A stretch of 64,000 nucleotides of DNA. It comes from Metapseudomonas resinovorans DSM 21078 (GTDB lineage Bacteria > Pseudomonadota > Gammaproteobacteria > Pseudomonadales > Pseudomonadaceae). The notes beneath the pieces were generated by a model that worked only from the letters and a program-made list of their open reading frames with translations, was not told the origin of the DNA and searched no databases. The position numbers and the translations under genes are program-made. Below are positions 10,648 through 19,309 of the stretch, in pieces. Each line of letters starts with the position of its first letter. Position 1 is the first letter of the stretch. The stretch is from NCBI RefSeq assembly GCF_000423545.1, contig NZ_AUIE01000014.1:112434-176433 (forward strand), in the 5' to 3' direction.

Positions 10648-10748
10648 TGTAGGGGTGAATTCACTCGCTGCTCAGGCCGCAAGACTCTGCTCTACAAGGC
10701 CGAAGGGGGGCAGCAGAGCTGCCCTTGGCGAATGAATTCGCCCCCACA
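10648..10748. repeat. Paired palindromic intergenic repeat (GTAGGGGYGAATTC type)
   Basis: Outer arms TGTAGGGGTGAATTCACTCG and the near-complement ending in CGAATGAATTCGCCCCCACA enclose an internal GC-rich unit, filling the gap between pykA and the convergent enoyl-CoA hydratase gene. Related copies occur at 21197 and 49516-49614. Confidence 0.7.
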
Positions 10749-10749
10749 A

Positions 10750-11523
10750 TCACACGAACTTCGAAAAATCCGGCTTGCGACGCTGGGTAAAGGCCGACAG
10801 CGCTTCTACTGCTTCCGGCGAACGCAGGCGCTGGCTGAACAGCTCGCCCTCCTCGGCTATCACCCGGCGAAGCTCATCGCGGCCCGGGGCCTGCATCAAG
10901 CGTTTGCTCACGGCCAATGCCGAGGGTGCCAGGTCGAGGAACCGCAGCGCAGCCTCGCGAGCACGGGCCAGGGCCTCGGTACCGTTCGCCAGGGCGGCAT
11001 TGGCAATGCCCCAGTTGGCAGCCTGTTCACCCGTGAAGCCCTCACCGAGCAGCAGCAACTCCGCAGCCTTCGCATGACCAAGCAGGCGCGGCAGGATCAG
11101 GCTGGAGCCGAACTCGGGGCACAGGCCAAGGTTGACGAAGGGCATCTTCAGCTTGGCGTCGCGACTCACATAGACCAGATCGCAGTGCAGTAGCAGGGTG
11201 GTGCCGATGCCCACCGCCGGACCGCTCACGGCCGCCACGACCGGCTTGGGAAAGTCGAAGAGCGCGCGCATGAACTGGAACACAGGGCTGTCCATCCCGG
11301 TCGGCGGCTCCTGGAGGAAGTCGACGATGTCATTGCCGCTGGTGAAGCACTCTTCGCTACCGGCGATCAGTACCGCGCGCACCTCGCGGTCTTCCCTCGC
11401 CTCGTCCAGCACCTCGGCCATGCGGCTATACATGGCGCGGGTCAGGGCGTTTTTCTTGTCTGGGCGGTTCATGCGCAGCGTCAGCAGGCCCTGCTCGCGC
11501 TCGACCAGAATATGCTCGCTCAT
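10750..11523 (-). CDS. Enoyl-CoA hydratase/isomerase family protein
   Basis: 257 residues, crotonase fold. Contains the oxyanion-hole regions MNRPDKKNALTRAMYSRM and VLIAGSEECFTSGNDIVDF, then VVAAVSGPAVGIGTTLLLHCDLVYVSRDAKLKMPFVNLGLCPEFGSSLILPRL. Substrate unknown; the Glu pattern (PEFGSS) resembles isomerase-like members as much as hydratases. The start at 11523 has GAGGAC upstream; a longer frame from 11556 lacks one. Same strand and order as a conserved Pseudomonas block downstream of the ferredoxin reductase and sadC. Confidence 0.9.
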   Translation of the reverse strand: MSEHILVEREQGLLTLRMNRPDKKNALTRAMYSRMAEVLDEAREDREVRAVLIAGSEECFTSGNDIVDFLQEPPTGMDSPVFQFMRALFDFPKPVVAAVSGPAVGIGTTLLLHCDLVYVSRDAKLKMPFVNLGLCPEFGSSLILPRLLGHAKAAELLLLGEGFTGEQAANWGIANAALANGTEALARAREAALRFLDLAPSALAVSKRLMQAPGRDELRRVIAEEGELFSQRLRSPEAVEALSAFTQRRKPDFSKFV

Positions 11524-11552
11524 GGGTAGTCCTCGATGTTCTAGTGCCCGCT

Positions 11553-12494
11553 TCAAGCTTCGCGGGTCAGGAAGGTATCGGCCAGCAATTGGTTACGTGG
11601 CAGGCCGGCCAGGTATAGCCGGCGCGCGAAATCCTCGACGCTGGCAGGATGGCCGCAGAGTAAGGCGATGGTCTGGCGCGAAACAAGGCGGAATTGCGCC
11701 AAAACCTCTGGCAGCTCGGCCGGCGTGATCAGCCGGACATCCACGCCCGGATGTGTCGCAGCCAGCGCCGCCAGGGGCTCCGCCAGATAGTGGCCGCCGG
11801 CATCATGGGCGAGGTGAATGAGGCGGATCGGCCCCTGGTGATGCTGCCTCAGCGCCTCCCGCAGCAGGCCCCAGAGTGGCGCCAGTCCGGTACCCGAGGC
11901 AAGGAACAGCAGCGGCCGGACGTCCCAGGCCGGGTCGTAATGCAGCGCGCCGCCGTGAAGTTCGCCAAGACGCAGTTTGTCACCCAGCACCAATCGCCGA
12001 GCCCGGTCACTGAACAGGCCGGGCTTGCCGCAGTCCAGGTGAAACTCCAGGCCGTCATCGGCGCCAGGCAAGCTGGCCAGGGAATAAGGCCGGGCGACCC
12101 CTTCGTCGTTCCACAACAGGAGGTGCTGGCCGGCGCTGTAGCGCAACGGTCGCCTTGGCGCGAGTCGAAGGCGCAGGACATCGGGCGTCGGCCAATCAAG
12201 ACCGACGACATCGGCCTCTAGGCCATCACGGGCAGGATCGAAGACCTCCACCACCAGATCCTGCACCACCAGGCACTGACAGGAGAGCCGCCAGCCCTCG
12301 GCGCGCTGAGAACGGTCCAGCGCTTCCGGCTTGGCATCCGCCGGCTCGCCGGACAGGCAACGAACCAGGCACGCGTGGCAGCTGCCAGCCCGGCAGCTAT
12401 AGGGCACCTTGCAGCCCCCAGCGTTCAGCGCGTCCAGCAGATTGCTGGCGGGTGCAACGGTCCAGCGTTTTCCGGCAACTTCTAGTTCAGGCAC
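11553..12494 (-). CDS. 2Fe-2S ferredoxin / FAD-NAD(P)H reductase
   Basis: 313 residues. An N-terminal plant-type ferredoxin domain with CRAGSCHAC plus a later CQC gives the four cluster cysteines. An FAD domain follows (RPYSLASLP), then an NAD(P) domain (LLFLASGTGLAPLWGLL). It resembles electron-transfer components of oxygenases but no oxygenase lies nearby. The start is assigned to GTG at 12494: it has GGGAGG upstream, overlaps the sadC stop by 8 nt and gives the normal N-terminus VPELEVAGKRW. Translation is probably coupled to sadC. Confidence 0.9.
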   Translation of the reverse strand: MPELEVAGKRWTVAPASNLLDALNAGGCKVPYSCRAGSCHACLVRCLSGEPADAKPEALDRSQRAEGWRLSCQCLVVQDLVVEVFDPARDGLEADVVGLDWPTPDVLRLRLAPRRPLRYSAGQHLLLWNDEGVARPYSLASLPGADDGLEFHLDCGKPGLFSDRARRLVLGDKLRLGELHGGALHYDPAWDVRPLLFLASGTGLAPLWGLLREALRQHHQGPIRLIHLAHDAGGHYLAEPLAALAATHPGVDVRLITPAELPEVLAQFRLVSRQTIALLCGHPASVEDFARRLYLAGLPRNQLLADTFLTREA

Positions 12495-13614
12495 CCTGGC
12501 CCTCCCAGGCGGCATCGCAACGGTTACGTCCGCCGCGCTTCGCCCGATAGAGTGCCTGATCCGCGCGCTGCAGCGCATCATCCAGATCGTCCCCGGCCGT
12601 CAGCAGCGTCATGCCGGCCGACAGGCTCAGCCGATCCACCTGCACCCCCACCGGCTCGGACTGCTCGAAGGCATGGCGCAGTCGCTCGCAGCAGGCAGTG
12701 AGGCGATCCGCATCACAATTGGGCAGCAGCAGGACGAACTCCTCGCCGCCGTAGCGCGCCAGCACATCGCCGTCGCGCAGGCAGGCCCGCGCCACCGCGG
12801 CGAAGGTCTGCAGTACCCGGTCGCCAGCGGCATGGCCGTGGACGTCGTTGATCCGTTTGAAATGGTCGAGGTCGATCAGCGCCAGGCCGTGATGGCGATT
12901 CGGCGCGAGGTTGTCCAGCTCGCGACCGGCCAGGCGAAGGAAATGGCGGCGATTGAACAGCCCGGTCAATTCATCGGTGGCCACCAGGTCTTCCAGCTGG
13001 CGCATCATGCCGCGCAGGGTGTCCTGGTGCGCCTGGAGGGCGAAGCGGCGTTGGCGCATCCGCTGGCGCAGCGCCTGGACATAGCTGGCGAACAGACTCA
13101 GCCAGACCATCAGCACGAAGAGTACGCAGACCTGCAGCAGTGCCAGCGACGGGTCTGGCAGCTGCATCCAGTAGGCTTCGAACAGGTTGAGGCCGGCGAA
13201 CGCGAAGAATCCTACCGCCGCGCAGCGGGTGAATACCCTGGGTTTGAGCTGGAACACCCCGAACAGCATGATCAGGACGTAGACCGCCAGCAGAGTGCCT
13301 CGCGCGTCATCGACCATGGACATCAGCCAGGTCGTCCAGCCCAGTGCAAGCAGTACCTGGGGCTCGGTCAGGCTTGGGTCGGTGAAGCGGAGGTTGTGCC
13401 CGCTGATGAACAGCCAGAACAGTACGAACTGGGAAAGGGCGACGAGGCCGGAACCGATCAGGGCAGTGCTCGCCGACACCCGGAACAGGTCACCGATCAT
13501 CGCGACCCAGCACAACAGCAGGACCATCGAGTAGGTGGCCACAGCCATGCCAAAGCGCTTCAGTAGCAGACTCTGCAGGGCTCTATGGCTGATCCGCTGG
13601 CTGGATGGGCTCAT
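12487..13614 (-). CDS. sadC: Membrane diguanylate cyclase, SadC-like
   Basis: 375 residues: about five or six membrane helices (roughly 21-180), a short coiled linker, and a GGDEF domain with active site GGEEF (289-293) and an intact inhibitory RxxD (RDGD, 280-283). It should make cyclic-di-GMP at the inner membrane and be product-inhibited. Its place between the ferredoxin reductase and the class I fumarase matches P. aeruginosa sadC, a promoter of biofilm and repressor of swarming. It is shorter than I recall for PAO1 SadC (487 residues). The start at 13614 has AAGGAG. Confidence 0.85.
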   Translation of the reverse strand: MSPSSQRISHRALQSLLLKRFGMAVATYSMVLLLCWVAMIGDLFRVSASTALIGSGLVALSQFVLFWLFISGHNLRFTDPSLTEPQVLLALGWTTWLMSMVDDARGTLLAVYVLIMLFGVFQLKPRVFTRCAAVGFFAFAGLNLFEAYWMQLPDPSLALLQVCVLFVLMVWLSLFASYVQALRQRMRQRRFALQAHQDTLRGMMRQLEDLVATDELTGLFNRRHFLRLAGRELDNLAPNRHHGLALIDLDHFKRINDVHGHAAGDRVLQTFAAVARACLRDGDVLARYGGEEFVLLLPNCDADRLTACCERLRHAFEQSEPVGVQVDRLSLSAGMTLLTAGDDLDDALQRADQALYRAKRGGRNRCDAAWEGQGA

Positions 13615-13830
13615 GGGCTCCTTCCCGTAATGGCACCATGCCTTCAATGTACGCCTGTGATCACAAAATGCCTAGTGCGTAGGAAGTGTCCGACAACCGA
13701 CCAAGGTCGACTGCCGGCGACTGTGCCCGGCAGACGCCACGCGCTATACTGCCGCGCCTTTTTAGCCTGCAAGCGCGCCGGGTCGTGGTCCGGCGCTTCC
13801 CTGATGTTCCCTTCCAAGAGGAGCGCACCC

Positions 13831-15354
13831 ATGACCGTGATCAAGCAAGATGATCTGATCCAGAGTGTCGCCGACGCCCTGCAGTTCATTTCCTACTACC
13901 ACCCCGTGGATTTCATCCAGGCCATGCACGAGGCCTACCTGCGTGAAGAGTCGCCCGCCGCGCGCGACTCCATGGCGCAGATCCTGATCAACTCCCGCAT
14001 GTGCGCCACTGGCCATCGCCCGATCTGCCAGGACACCGGTATCGTCACCGTGTTCGTCCGCGTCGGCATGGACGTGCGCTGGGACGGCGCCACCATGAGC
14101 GTGGACGACATGATCAACGAGGGCGTGCGTCGCGCCTACAACCTGCCCGAGAACGTCCTGCGCGCCTCCATCCTGGCTGACCCGGCCGGCGCCCGTAAGA
14201 ACACCAAGGACAACACTCCGGCAGTCATCCACTACTCCATCGTCCCGGGTAACACCGTGGAAGTGGACGTCGCGGCCAAGGGCGGCGGCTCCGAGAACAA
14301 GTCGAAGATGGCCATGCTCAACCCGTCCGACTCCATCGTCGACTGGGTCCTGAAGACCGTCCCGACCATGGGCGCCGGCTGGTGCCCGCCGGGCATGCTC
14401 GGCATCGGCATCGGCGGTACCGCCGAGAAAGCCGCGGTAATGGCCAAGGAAGTGCTGATGGAGTCCATCGACATCCATGAGCTGAAAGCCCGCGGCCCGC
14501 AGAACAAGATCGAAGAAATGCGCCTCGAGCTGTTCGAGAAGGTCAACCAGCTGGGCATCGGTGCCCAAGGCCTGGGCGGCCTGACCACCGTGCTCGACGT
14601 GAAGATCATGGACTACCCGACTCACGCCGCGTCGCTGCCGGTGTGCATGATCCCCAACTGCGCCGCCACCCGTCACGCCCACTTCGTGCTCGACGGATCC
14701 GGCCCGGCCGAACTGGAAGCGCCGCCGATGGACGCCTATCCGGAAATCGTCTGGGAAGCCGGCCCCTCGGCCCGCCGTGTCGACCTCGACACCCTGACCC
14801 CGGAAGAAGTGCAGAGCTGGAAGCCGGGCGAAACCGTCCTGCTCAACGGCAAGATGCTGACCGGCCGCGACGCTGCGCACAAGCGCATGGTCGATATGCT
14901 GAACAAGGGTGAAGAACTGCCGGTGGACCTGAAAGGCCGCTTCATCTACTACGTCGGCCCGGTCGATCCGGTAGGCGACGAAGTGGTTGGCCCGGCAGGC
15001 CCGACCACCGCCACTCGCATGGACAAGTTCACCCGCCAGATCCTCGAGAGCACTGGCCTGCTGGGCATGATCGGCAAGTCCGAGCGCGGCCCCATCGCCA
15101 TTGACGCGATCAGGGACAACAAGGCCGTCTACCTGATGGCCGTTGGCGGCGCCGCCTACCTGGTGGCCCAGGCGATCAAGAAGTCCAAGGTCCTGGCCTT
15201 CGCCGAACTGGGTATGGAAGCCATCTACGAGTTCGAAGTGAAGGACATGCCGGTGACCGTCGCCGTCGACACCAAGGGCGAGTCGGTACACATCACCGGC
15301 CCGGCGATCTGGCAACAGAAGATCGCCGAGAACCTGGCGGTGGAAGTGAAGTAA
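13831..15354 (+). CDS. Fumarate hydratase, class I (4Fe-4S)
   Basis: 507 residues. Interconverts fumarate and malate in the TCA cycle using an oxygen-sensitive 4Fe-4S cluster. Candidate cluster cysteines are C66 (CQDTG), C185 (WCPPGMLG) and C272/C277 (CMIPNCAATRH). GPAGPTTATRMDKFT lies in the C-terminal domain. The ATG at 13831 has AAGAGGAG upstream; an upstream in-frame start at 13585 would add 82 non-homologous residues. Divergent from sadC and ended by a terminator. Confidence 0.97.
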   Translation: MTVIKQDDLIQSVADALQFISYYHPVDFIQAMHEAYLREESPAARDSMAQILINSRMCATGHRPICQDTGIVTVFVRVGMDVRWDGATMSVDDMINEGVRRAYNLPENVLRASILADPAGARKNTKDNTPAVIHYSIVPGNTVEVDVAAKGGGSENKSKMAMLNPSDSIVDWVLKTVPTMGAGWCPPGMLGIGIGGTAEKAAVMAKEVLMESIDIHELKARGPQNKIEEMRLELFEKVNQLGIGAQGLGGLTTVLDVKIMDYPTHAASLPVCMIPNCAATRHAHFVLDGSGPAELEAPPMDAYPEIVWEAGPSARRVDLDTLTPEEVQSWKPGETVLLNGKMLTGRDAAHKRMVDMLNKGEELPVDLKGRFIYYVGPVDPVGDEVVGPAGPTTATRMDKFTRQILESTGLLGMIGKSERGPIAIDAIRDNKAVYLMAVGGAAYLVAQAIKKSKVLAFAELGMEAIYEFEVKDMPVTVAVDTKGESVHITGPAIWQQKIAENLAVEVK

Positions 15355-15371
15355 GCCTTCATCGCTGCATG

Positions 15372-15399
15372 AAAAGCCCGGCCATGTGCCGGGCTTTTT
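15372..15399 (+). terminator. Intrinsic terminator after fumarase
   Basis: AAAAGCCCGGC-CATGT-GCCGGGCTTTTT. Confidence 0.92.
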
Positions 15400-15429
15400 C
15401 GTTCTTGCGGTTTTGCGTTGGAGCGGTAT

Positions 15430-15510
15430 GTAGGATGGGGCGAGCGGAGCGAGACCTATAGAGTCTACTGGGACATGGCTGATGGGTATCGCAAGCTCCA
15501 CCCATCCTAC
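15430..15510. repeat. Palindromic intergenic repeat (GTAGGATGGG type)
   Basis: GTAGGATGGG at one end and CCCATCCTAC at the other, with GAGCGGAGCGA and GCAAGCTCCACC inside. It lies in the gap between two convergent genes. Diverged relatives are at 17827-17910 and 46324-46422. Confidence 0.7.
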
Positions 15511-16385
15511 AAAAGCGTCGCCTGCTCGAACTGCTCAGGCCAATCCCGACGCGTGAACACCTGCCCTTCCTGGCGCACCCGGCGCACCTCGTCCAGGTCC
15601 AGGTCGCAGACCAGCCACTGGCTGGTCGCGGGGCATAGCTCAGGGCTTTCGGCGATCACGCCATTGCTCGGCATGCCGTAGTCCGGCGGTACATAAAGGC
15701 CGGCACGGCCGATGTTTTCGTCCAGGGCCGGCGACCAGGGCGCCAGGCCGACGGTGGGCGCCTGCAGCACGGCGATCTGGTTTTCCAGGGCGCGGGCCTG
15801 GGCGCCGATGCGTACACGGTGGTAGCCGGCCTCGGTGTCGGTGCAACTGGGGGCGAGGATCAGGTCGACGCCGCCTTCGGCCAGGGTGCGGGCCAGCATC
15901 GGGAACTCGTTGTCGTAGCAGATCAGGATGCCCAGACGCCCCAGTGCCGTGTCGAACACCTTGAGCCCTTGCCCCGCGGCAATGCCCCACTGTTCGCGCT
16001 CGAAGCGGGTCATGATCAGTTTGTCCTGGAAGCCCAGTTCGCCACCCGGACCGAACAGCCATGCACGGTTGCGGTACAACCCATCCGCATCGCGCACCGG
16101 CAGGCTGCCGGGCTGCAGGTAGACTCCGAGCTTGGCCGCGATGCCGGCGCACAGTGCGCGCCAGTCCTGCAGCAACGGCTGGACACCTGCGATAGAGGCC
16201 TGCAAGTCACCCCGCTCAGCCGGCGATAACTGACCGGCCAGCACCAGGCCTGCGTACTCAGGCAGCACCAGCAACTTTGCACCGGCCTCGGCAGCCTCTG
16301 CGCAGAGGCTCTCCAGGTGAGTGGCGTACGCACCCCAGCTTTCATGGAGCTCGATGGCGTACTGGCAGGCGGCGATCCTGATCAT
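15507..16385 (-). CDS. Carbon-nitrogen hydrolase (nitrilase superfamily)
   Basis: 292 residues with the Glu-Lys-Cys triad: E43 (LPEYAG), K122 (FQDKLIMTRFE) and C156 (ILICYDNEFP). It hydrolyses a C-N bond of an amide or nitrile; substrate unknown. It overlaps the upstream GNAT gene by ATGA, so the two are translationally coupled. In some Gram-positive bacteria a GNAT and a nitrilase are fused, which suggests a shared pathway here. Confidence 0.92.
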   Translation of the reverse strand: MIRIAACQYAIELHESWGAYATHLESLCAEAAEAGAKLLVLPEYAGLVLAGQLSPAERGDLQASIAGVQPLLQDWRALCAGIAAKLGVYLQPGSLPVRDADGLYRNRAWLFGPGGELGFQDKLIMTRFEREQWGIAAGQGLKVFDTALGRLGILICYDNEFPMLARTLAEGGVDLILAPSCTDTEAGYHRVRIGAQARALENQIAVLQAPTVGLAPWSPALDENIGRAGLYVPPDYGMPSNGVIAESPELCPATSQWLVCDLDLDEVRRVRQEGQVFTRRDWPEQFEQATLL

Positions 16386-16972
16386 GGATTGAGCTCCTTG
16401 AGCCAGAAAGACATGGGCTTGGCCGACTCGGTTTCCTCGTCCAGGTCGCGCCAGTGATATGCGGTGCGCAGTTCCGGGTGATGGCGATAGCCACGCCGCG
16501 CCCAGAATTCATTCAGGGGCTGGTAGTCGGGCGGGCGGCGTGGATGATCGTGCGGGCGTTCCACCGCGCAGAAGGCGCAATGCTCGAACCGTCCTAGACG
16601 CCGTGCGTAACTTTCACGCTCGGCGAAGAAGAGCACGCCCAGGCCAGCACCGCGGTGCTCCGGGAGCAGCACCGACTCGCCGAAATAGAAAATGCGCTCC
16701 GGGTCCCAGCCCTGCTCGCGGAAGGGCCGCTGAAACTCATCTGTTTCATCCGACATCGGCAGGCCCGTCGAAGCACCCACGACCCGCTCGCCATCCAGGG
16801 CCAGGACGAACAGGCTTTCCGGTGACTCGGCATAGGTGGCCAGGTAGCGCGCCTCGTACTCGAGCGTGCCGTCGTAGAGATAGGGAAACTCGCGGAACAC
16901 CGTCAGGCGAAGGCGTGCGAGGTCTTCGATATGGGGCGCGATGGCGGCGCCCTGGAGAATACGGATGTGCAT
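16382..16972 (-). CDS. GNAT family N-acetyltransferase
   Basis: 196 residues with the acetyl-CoA-binding loop SVLLPEHRGAGLGVLFFAERESYAR (the RGAG-type motif A) and an upstream beta segment SLFVLALDGERVVGAS. Acyl acceptor unknown. First gene of a two-gene unit with the nitrilase, sharing ATGA at 16382-16385. Confidence 0.9.
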   Translation of the reverse strand: MHIRILQGAAIAPHIEDLARLRLTVFREFPYLYDGTLEYEARYLATYAESPESLFVLALDGERVVGASTGLPMSDETDEFQRPFREQGWDPERIFYFGESVLLPEHRGAGLGVLFFAERESYARRLGRFEHCAFCAVERPHDHPRRPPDYQPLNEFWARRGYRHHPELRTAYHWRDLDEETESAKPMSFWLKELNP

Positions 16973-17085
16973 GGGAGCGGTCGTTCTGGCGATGTGGATG
17001 ACGCCCCTGGCTAAGCCGGGCCTGGGTCAAGAACCTATCATGCCGGGCACGGACCGAATGACCCCATTGCGACAGGAACCCAACC

Positions 17086-17484
17086 ATGACCGCTACCGAA
17101 CTGGTGCAAGCCTATTACAACGCCTTCAACGCCGGAGATATGCCGGCGTTCCTCGCCCTGCTCAGCGAGGATGTCGTGCATGACATCAACCAGGGCGAAC
17201 GCCAGCAGGGCAAAGCCGCCTTCACCGCCTTCATGGAGAAGATGAACCGCTGCTACAAGGAGCGCCTGTCCGACATCGTGGTGATGCAGAGTGCTGACGG
17301 CAGCCGCGCAGCCGCCGAGTTCGTGGTGCACGGCCAGTACCTGTCTGACGATGAGGGCCTGCCGCCGGCCAAGGGCCAGACTTACGTGCTGCCAGCCGGC
17401 GCCTTCTTCCACATCCACTGCGGCAAGATCGCCCGCGTGACCAACTATTACAACCTGAACGACTGGGTCGAACAGGTGGTTTGA
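17086..17484 (+). CDS. SnoaL-like / NTF2-fold protein
   Basis: 132 residues. N-terminal VQAYYNAFNAGDMPAFLALLSEDVVHDINQGE is the standard helix and strand of SnoaL-like ketosteroid-isomerase-fold proteins; the C-terminus KIARVTNYYNLNDWVEQV closes the cone. Could be a small enzyme or ligand-binding protein; no substrate can be inferred. Divergent from the GNAT-nitrilase unit, with 113 bp between. Confidence 0.85.
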   Translation: MTATELVQAYYNAFNAGDMPAFLALLSEDVVHDINQGERQQGKAAFTAFMEKMNRCYKERLSDIVVMQSADGSRAAAEFVVHGQYLSDDEGLPPAKGQTYVLPAGAFFHIHCGKIARVTNYYNLNDWVEQVV

Positions 17485-17488
17485 GGTC

Positions 17489-17791
17489 TCAGCCCTGCAC
17501 ACGCGCCTTCGGCAGCTCGACCACCGTGGCGCGGCGCTGAGCCAGGTAGCGGGTGCAGCTGACCCGCAGGAAAGACGCGAAGTTGACCACCTCGCCGCGG
17601 TACTCCATCACCTCGTCATAGAGCTTGGTGATGAGCTGGTTGGTGGTCATGCCGTCCACTTCGGCGATCTCCCGCAGGATGTCCCAGAACTGGTTCTCCA
17701 GGCGCAGGGTGGTCACCACGCCACGGATGCGCAGCGAGCGCGAGCGGGACTCGTAGAGGATGGGATCAGCCTTGACGTACAGCTCGCACAT
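17489..17791 (-). CDS. Ribbon-helix-helix domain protein
   Basis: 100 residues. RSLRIRGVVTTLRLENQFWDILREIAEVDGMTTNQLITKLYDEV (about 18-62) fits the RHH_4-type DNA-binding fold, with a conserved FASFLRVSCTRYL extension. Probably a small transcription regulator. Convergent with the SnoaL-like gene, with 4 bp between stops. Confidence 0.8.
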   Translation of the reverse strand: MCELYVKADPILYESRSRSLRIRGVVTTLRLENQFWDILREIAEVDGMTTNQLITKLYDEVMEYRGEVVNFASFLRVSCTRYLAQRRATVVELPKARVQG

Positions 17792-17826
17792 GGCGTGCCT
17801 CCAAGTCAGTGTTATGGCGCATCGGC

Positions 17827-17910
17827 GTAGGGTGGATCACGCTTCACCGATCCACCTTCAGAGTCCGGCATGACCTAAATGGTGGAAACGGACAGCGGTT
17901 TCCACCCTAC
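17827..17910. repeat. Palindromic intergenic repeat (GTAGGGTGGA type)
   Basis: GTAGGGTGGA (17827-17836) is mirrored by TCCACCCTAC (17901-17910), with inner GATCCACC and GGTGGAAAC units. Same broad family as 15430-15510. Confidence 0.65.
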
Positions 17911-17915
17911 GCGCC

Positions 17916-18497
17916 TTATAGCTCGATCTTCGTCCCGAGCAACTTGAGGAACCCCGCCAGCCAGGCGGGATGGGCCGGCCAGGCCGGGGCGGTCACCAGG
18001 TTGCCTTGGGTATGGGCGGCGTCCACCGGGATATCCACATACTGACCACCGGCCAGCCGGACTTCCGGGCCGCACGCCGGGTAGGCGCTGCACTCGCGGC
18101 CTTCCAGCACGCCGGCGGCTGCCAGCAGTTGCGCACCATGGCAAACGGCAGCGATGGGCTTGCCAGCCTTGTCGAAGGCCTTCACCAACTCCAGCACCGA
18201 GGCATTCAGGCGCAGGTATTCCGGCGCGCGGCCACCGGGAATCAGCAGGGCGTCGTAGTCTTCTGCCTTGACCTTGGCGAAGTCGAAATTGAGGGCGAAG
18301 TTGTGGCCAGGCTTCTCGCTGTAGGTCTGGTCGCCTTCGAAGTCATGGATGGCAGTCCGCACGGTCTGCCCGGCGATCTTGTCCGGACACACGGCATGCA
18401 CCGTGTGGCCAACCATCAGCAGGGCCTGGAACGGCACCATGGTTTCGTAGTCTTCGGCGTAGTCGCCAACCAGCATCAGAATCTTCTTCGCGGCCAT
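17916..18497 (-). CDS. DJ-1/PfpI family protein
   Basis: 193 residues, class I glutamine-amidotransferase-like fold. The nucleophile elbow AVCHGAQLL gives C119-H120, and [12 protein letters not shown] is the preceding conserved loop with the partner acid region. Family members act as glyoxalase/deglycase-like or stress proteins; the exact role is open. The ATG at 18497 follows a strong AGGAGG. Confidence 0.9.
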   Translation of the reverse strand: MAAKKILMLVGDYAEDYETMVPFQALLMVGHTVHAVCPDKIAGQTVRTAIHDFEGDQTYSEKPGHNFALNFDFAKVKAEDYDALLIPGGRAPEYLRLNASVLELVKAFDKAGKPIAAVCHGAQLLAAAGVLEGRECSAYPACGPEVRLAGGQYVDIPVDAAHTQGNLVTAPAWPAHPAWLAGFLKLLGTKIEL

Positions 18498-18607
18498 TTC
18501 GCATCCTCCTGGATTGGAAGCCCTGAGGCTTCAAAGGGTAGCCAATTATCCCCGGCGCCTTTCGGCGGCGGGTAATAGGCCCCTACTACAAGGACGGATG
18601 GCACAAC

Positions 18608-19219
18608 TCAGATGCCAATCTTGTCCAGCGCCCGGCCAACTCCGCGCCAGAACCCCTCCTGCGGTCGGACCCGGTCACCGCTGGCGGCAATGCGTTCGCT
18701 CGGCTGCACCTGACGGGTCGTGGTGATTTCCTGGCTGCCCAGGGACGCCTCTACCAGTTGCAGGGGGCCATTGCCGGCGTTGGGCTGTTCGCTGTTCTTC
18801 GGCGGCGGATCCAGCTCGTCGTAGCGCAGGTAGTACGTTCGCCCGGCCGTGGCGTCCAGGGCAAAGGAGGTGATGAGGGTGAAATCCAGCGGGCCGTCTG
18901 CGAACAAGGTCCAGTAGCTGCCGAAGAGCGGTCGGCGCATCTCCAGCTTGTAGCTGGCGGCGTCGAACTCCAGCGCCAGGTAGCCGTTGCTTGGCAGACT
19001 GCCGATCAGCTCGTTGTTGAGGAAAATGCCTGGGGCCTCCAACTCCTGGTCCGCCCATTCGCTCTGCGGTCGGTAGAGGTAGACCAGCGCGTGCTCACCG
19101 TCACTGGGTGCAGCGGCCTGGAACGGCGGCCCTTCAGTGGCGCCGAAGAAGGCACCCGGCGTGGAACAGCCGCCCAGCACGGCAAAAAGCAGCAGGATCG
19201 GCAGGTATCGGCGGCCCAT
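18608..19219 (-). CDS. DUF2846-like lipoprotein
   Basis: 203 residues. Lipobox LFAVLGGC puts the lipid Cys at 18. HALVYLYRPQ...PGIFLNNELIGSLPSNGYLALEFDAASYKLEM resembles the DUF2846 beta-sandwich of envelope lipoproteins. Function unknown. No operon partner. Confidence 0.7.
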   Translation of the reverse strand: MGRRYLPILLLFAVLGGCSTPGAFFGATEGPPFQAAAPSDGEHALVYLYRPQSEWADQELEAPGIFLNNELIGSLPSNGYLALEFDAASYKLEMRRPLFGSYWTLFADGPLDFTLITSFALDATAGRTYYLRYDELDPPPKNSEQPNAGNGPLQLVEASLGSQEITTTRQVQPSERIAASGDRVRPQEGFWRGVGRALDKIGI

Positions 19220-19309
19220 GCAGCCACTCCCTCTTGTAGTAGTGGAGCAAGCCTAGCCCGGCGTCGACCCGCGCACACCCGACGAAAGTGCGGCCCCGGC
19301 TTCGCGCTC

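Noticed and set aside
15507..16972. Nit1C-type cyanide/nitrile cluster
   Set aside because: Only a nitrilase and a GNAT are present; the radical-SAM, AIR-synthase and flavoprotein genes of that cluster are missing.
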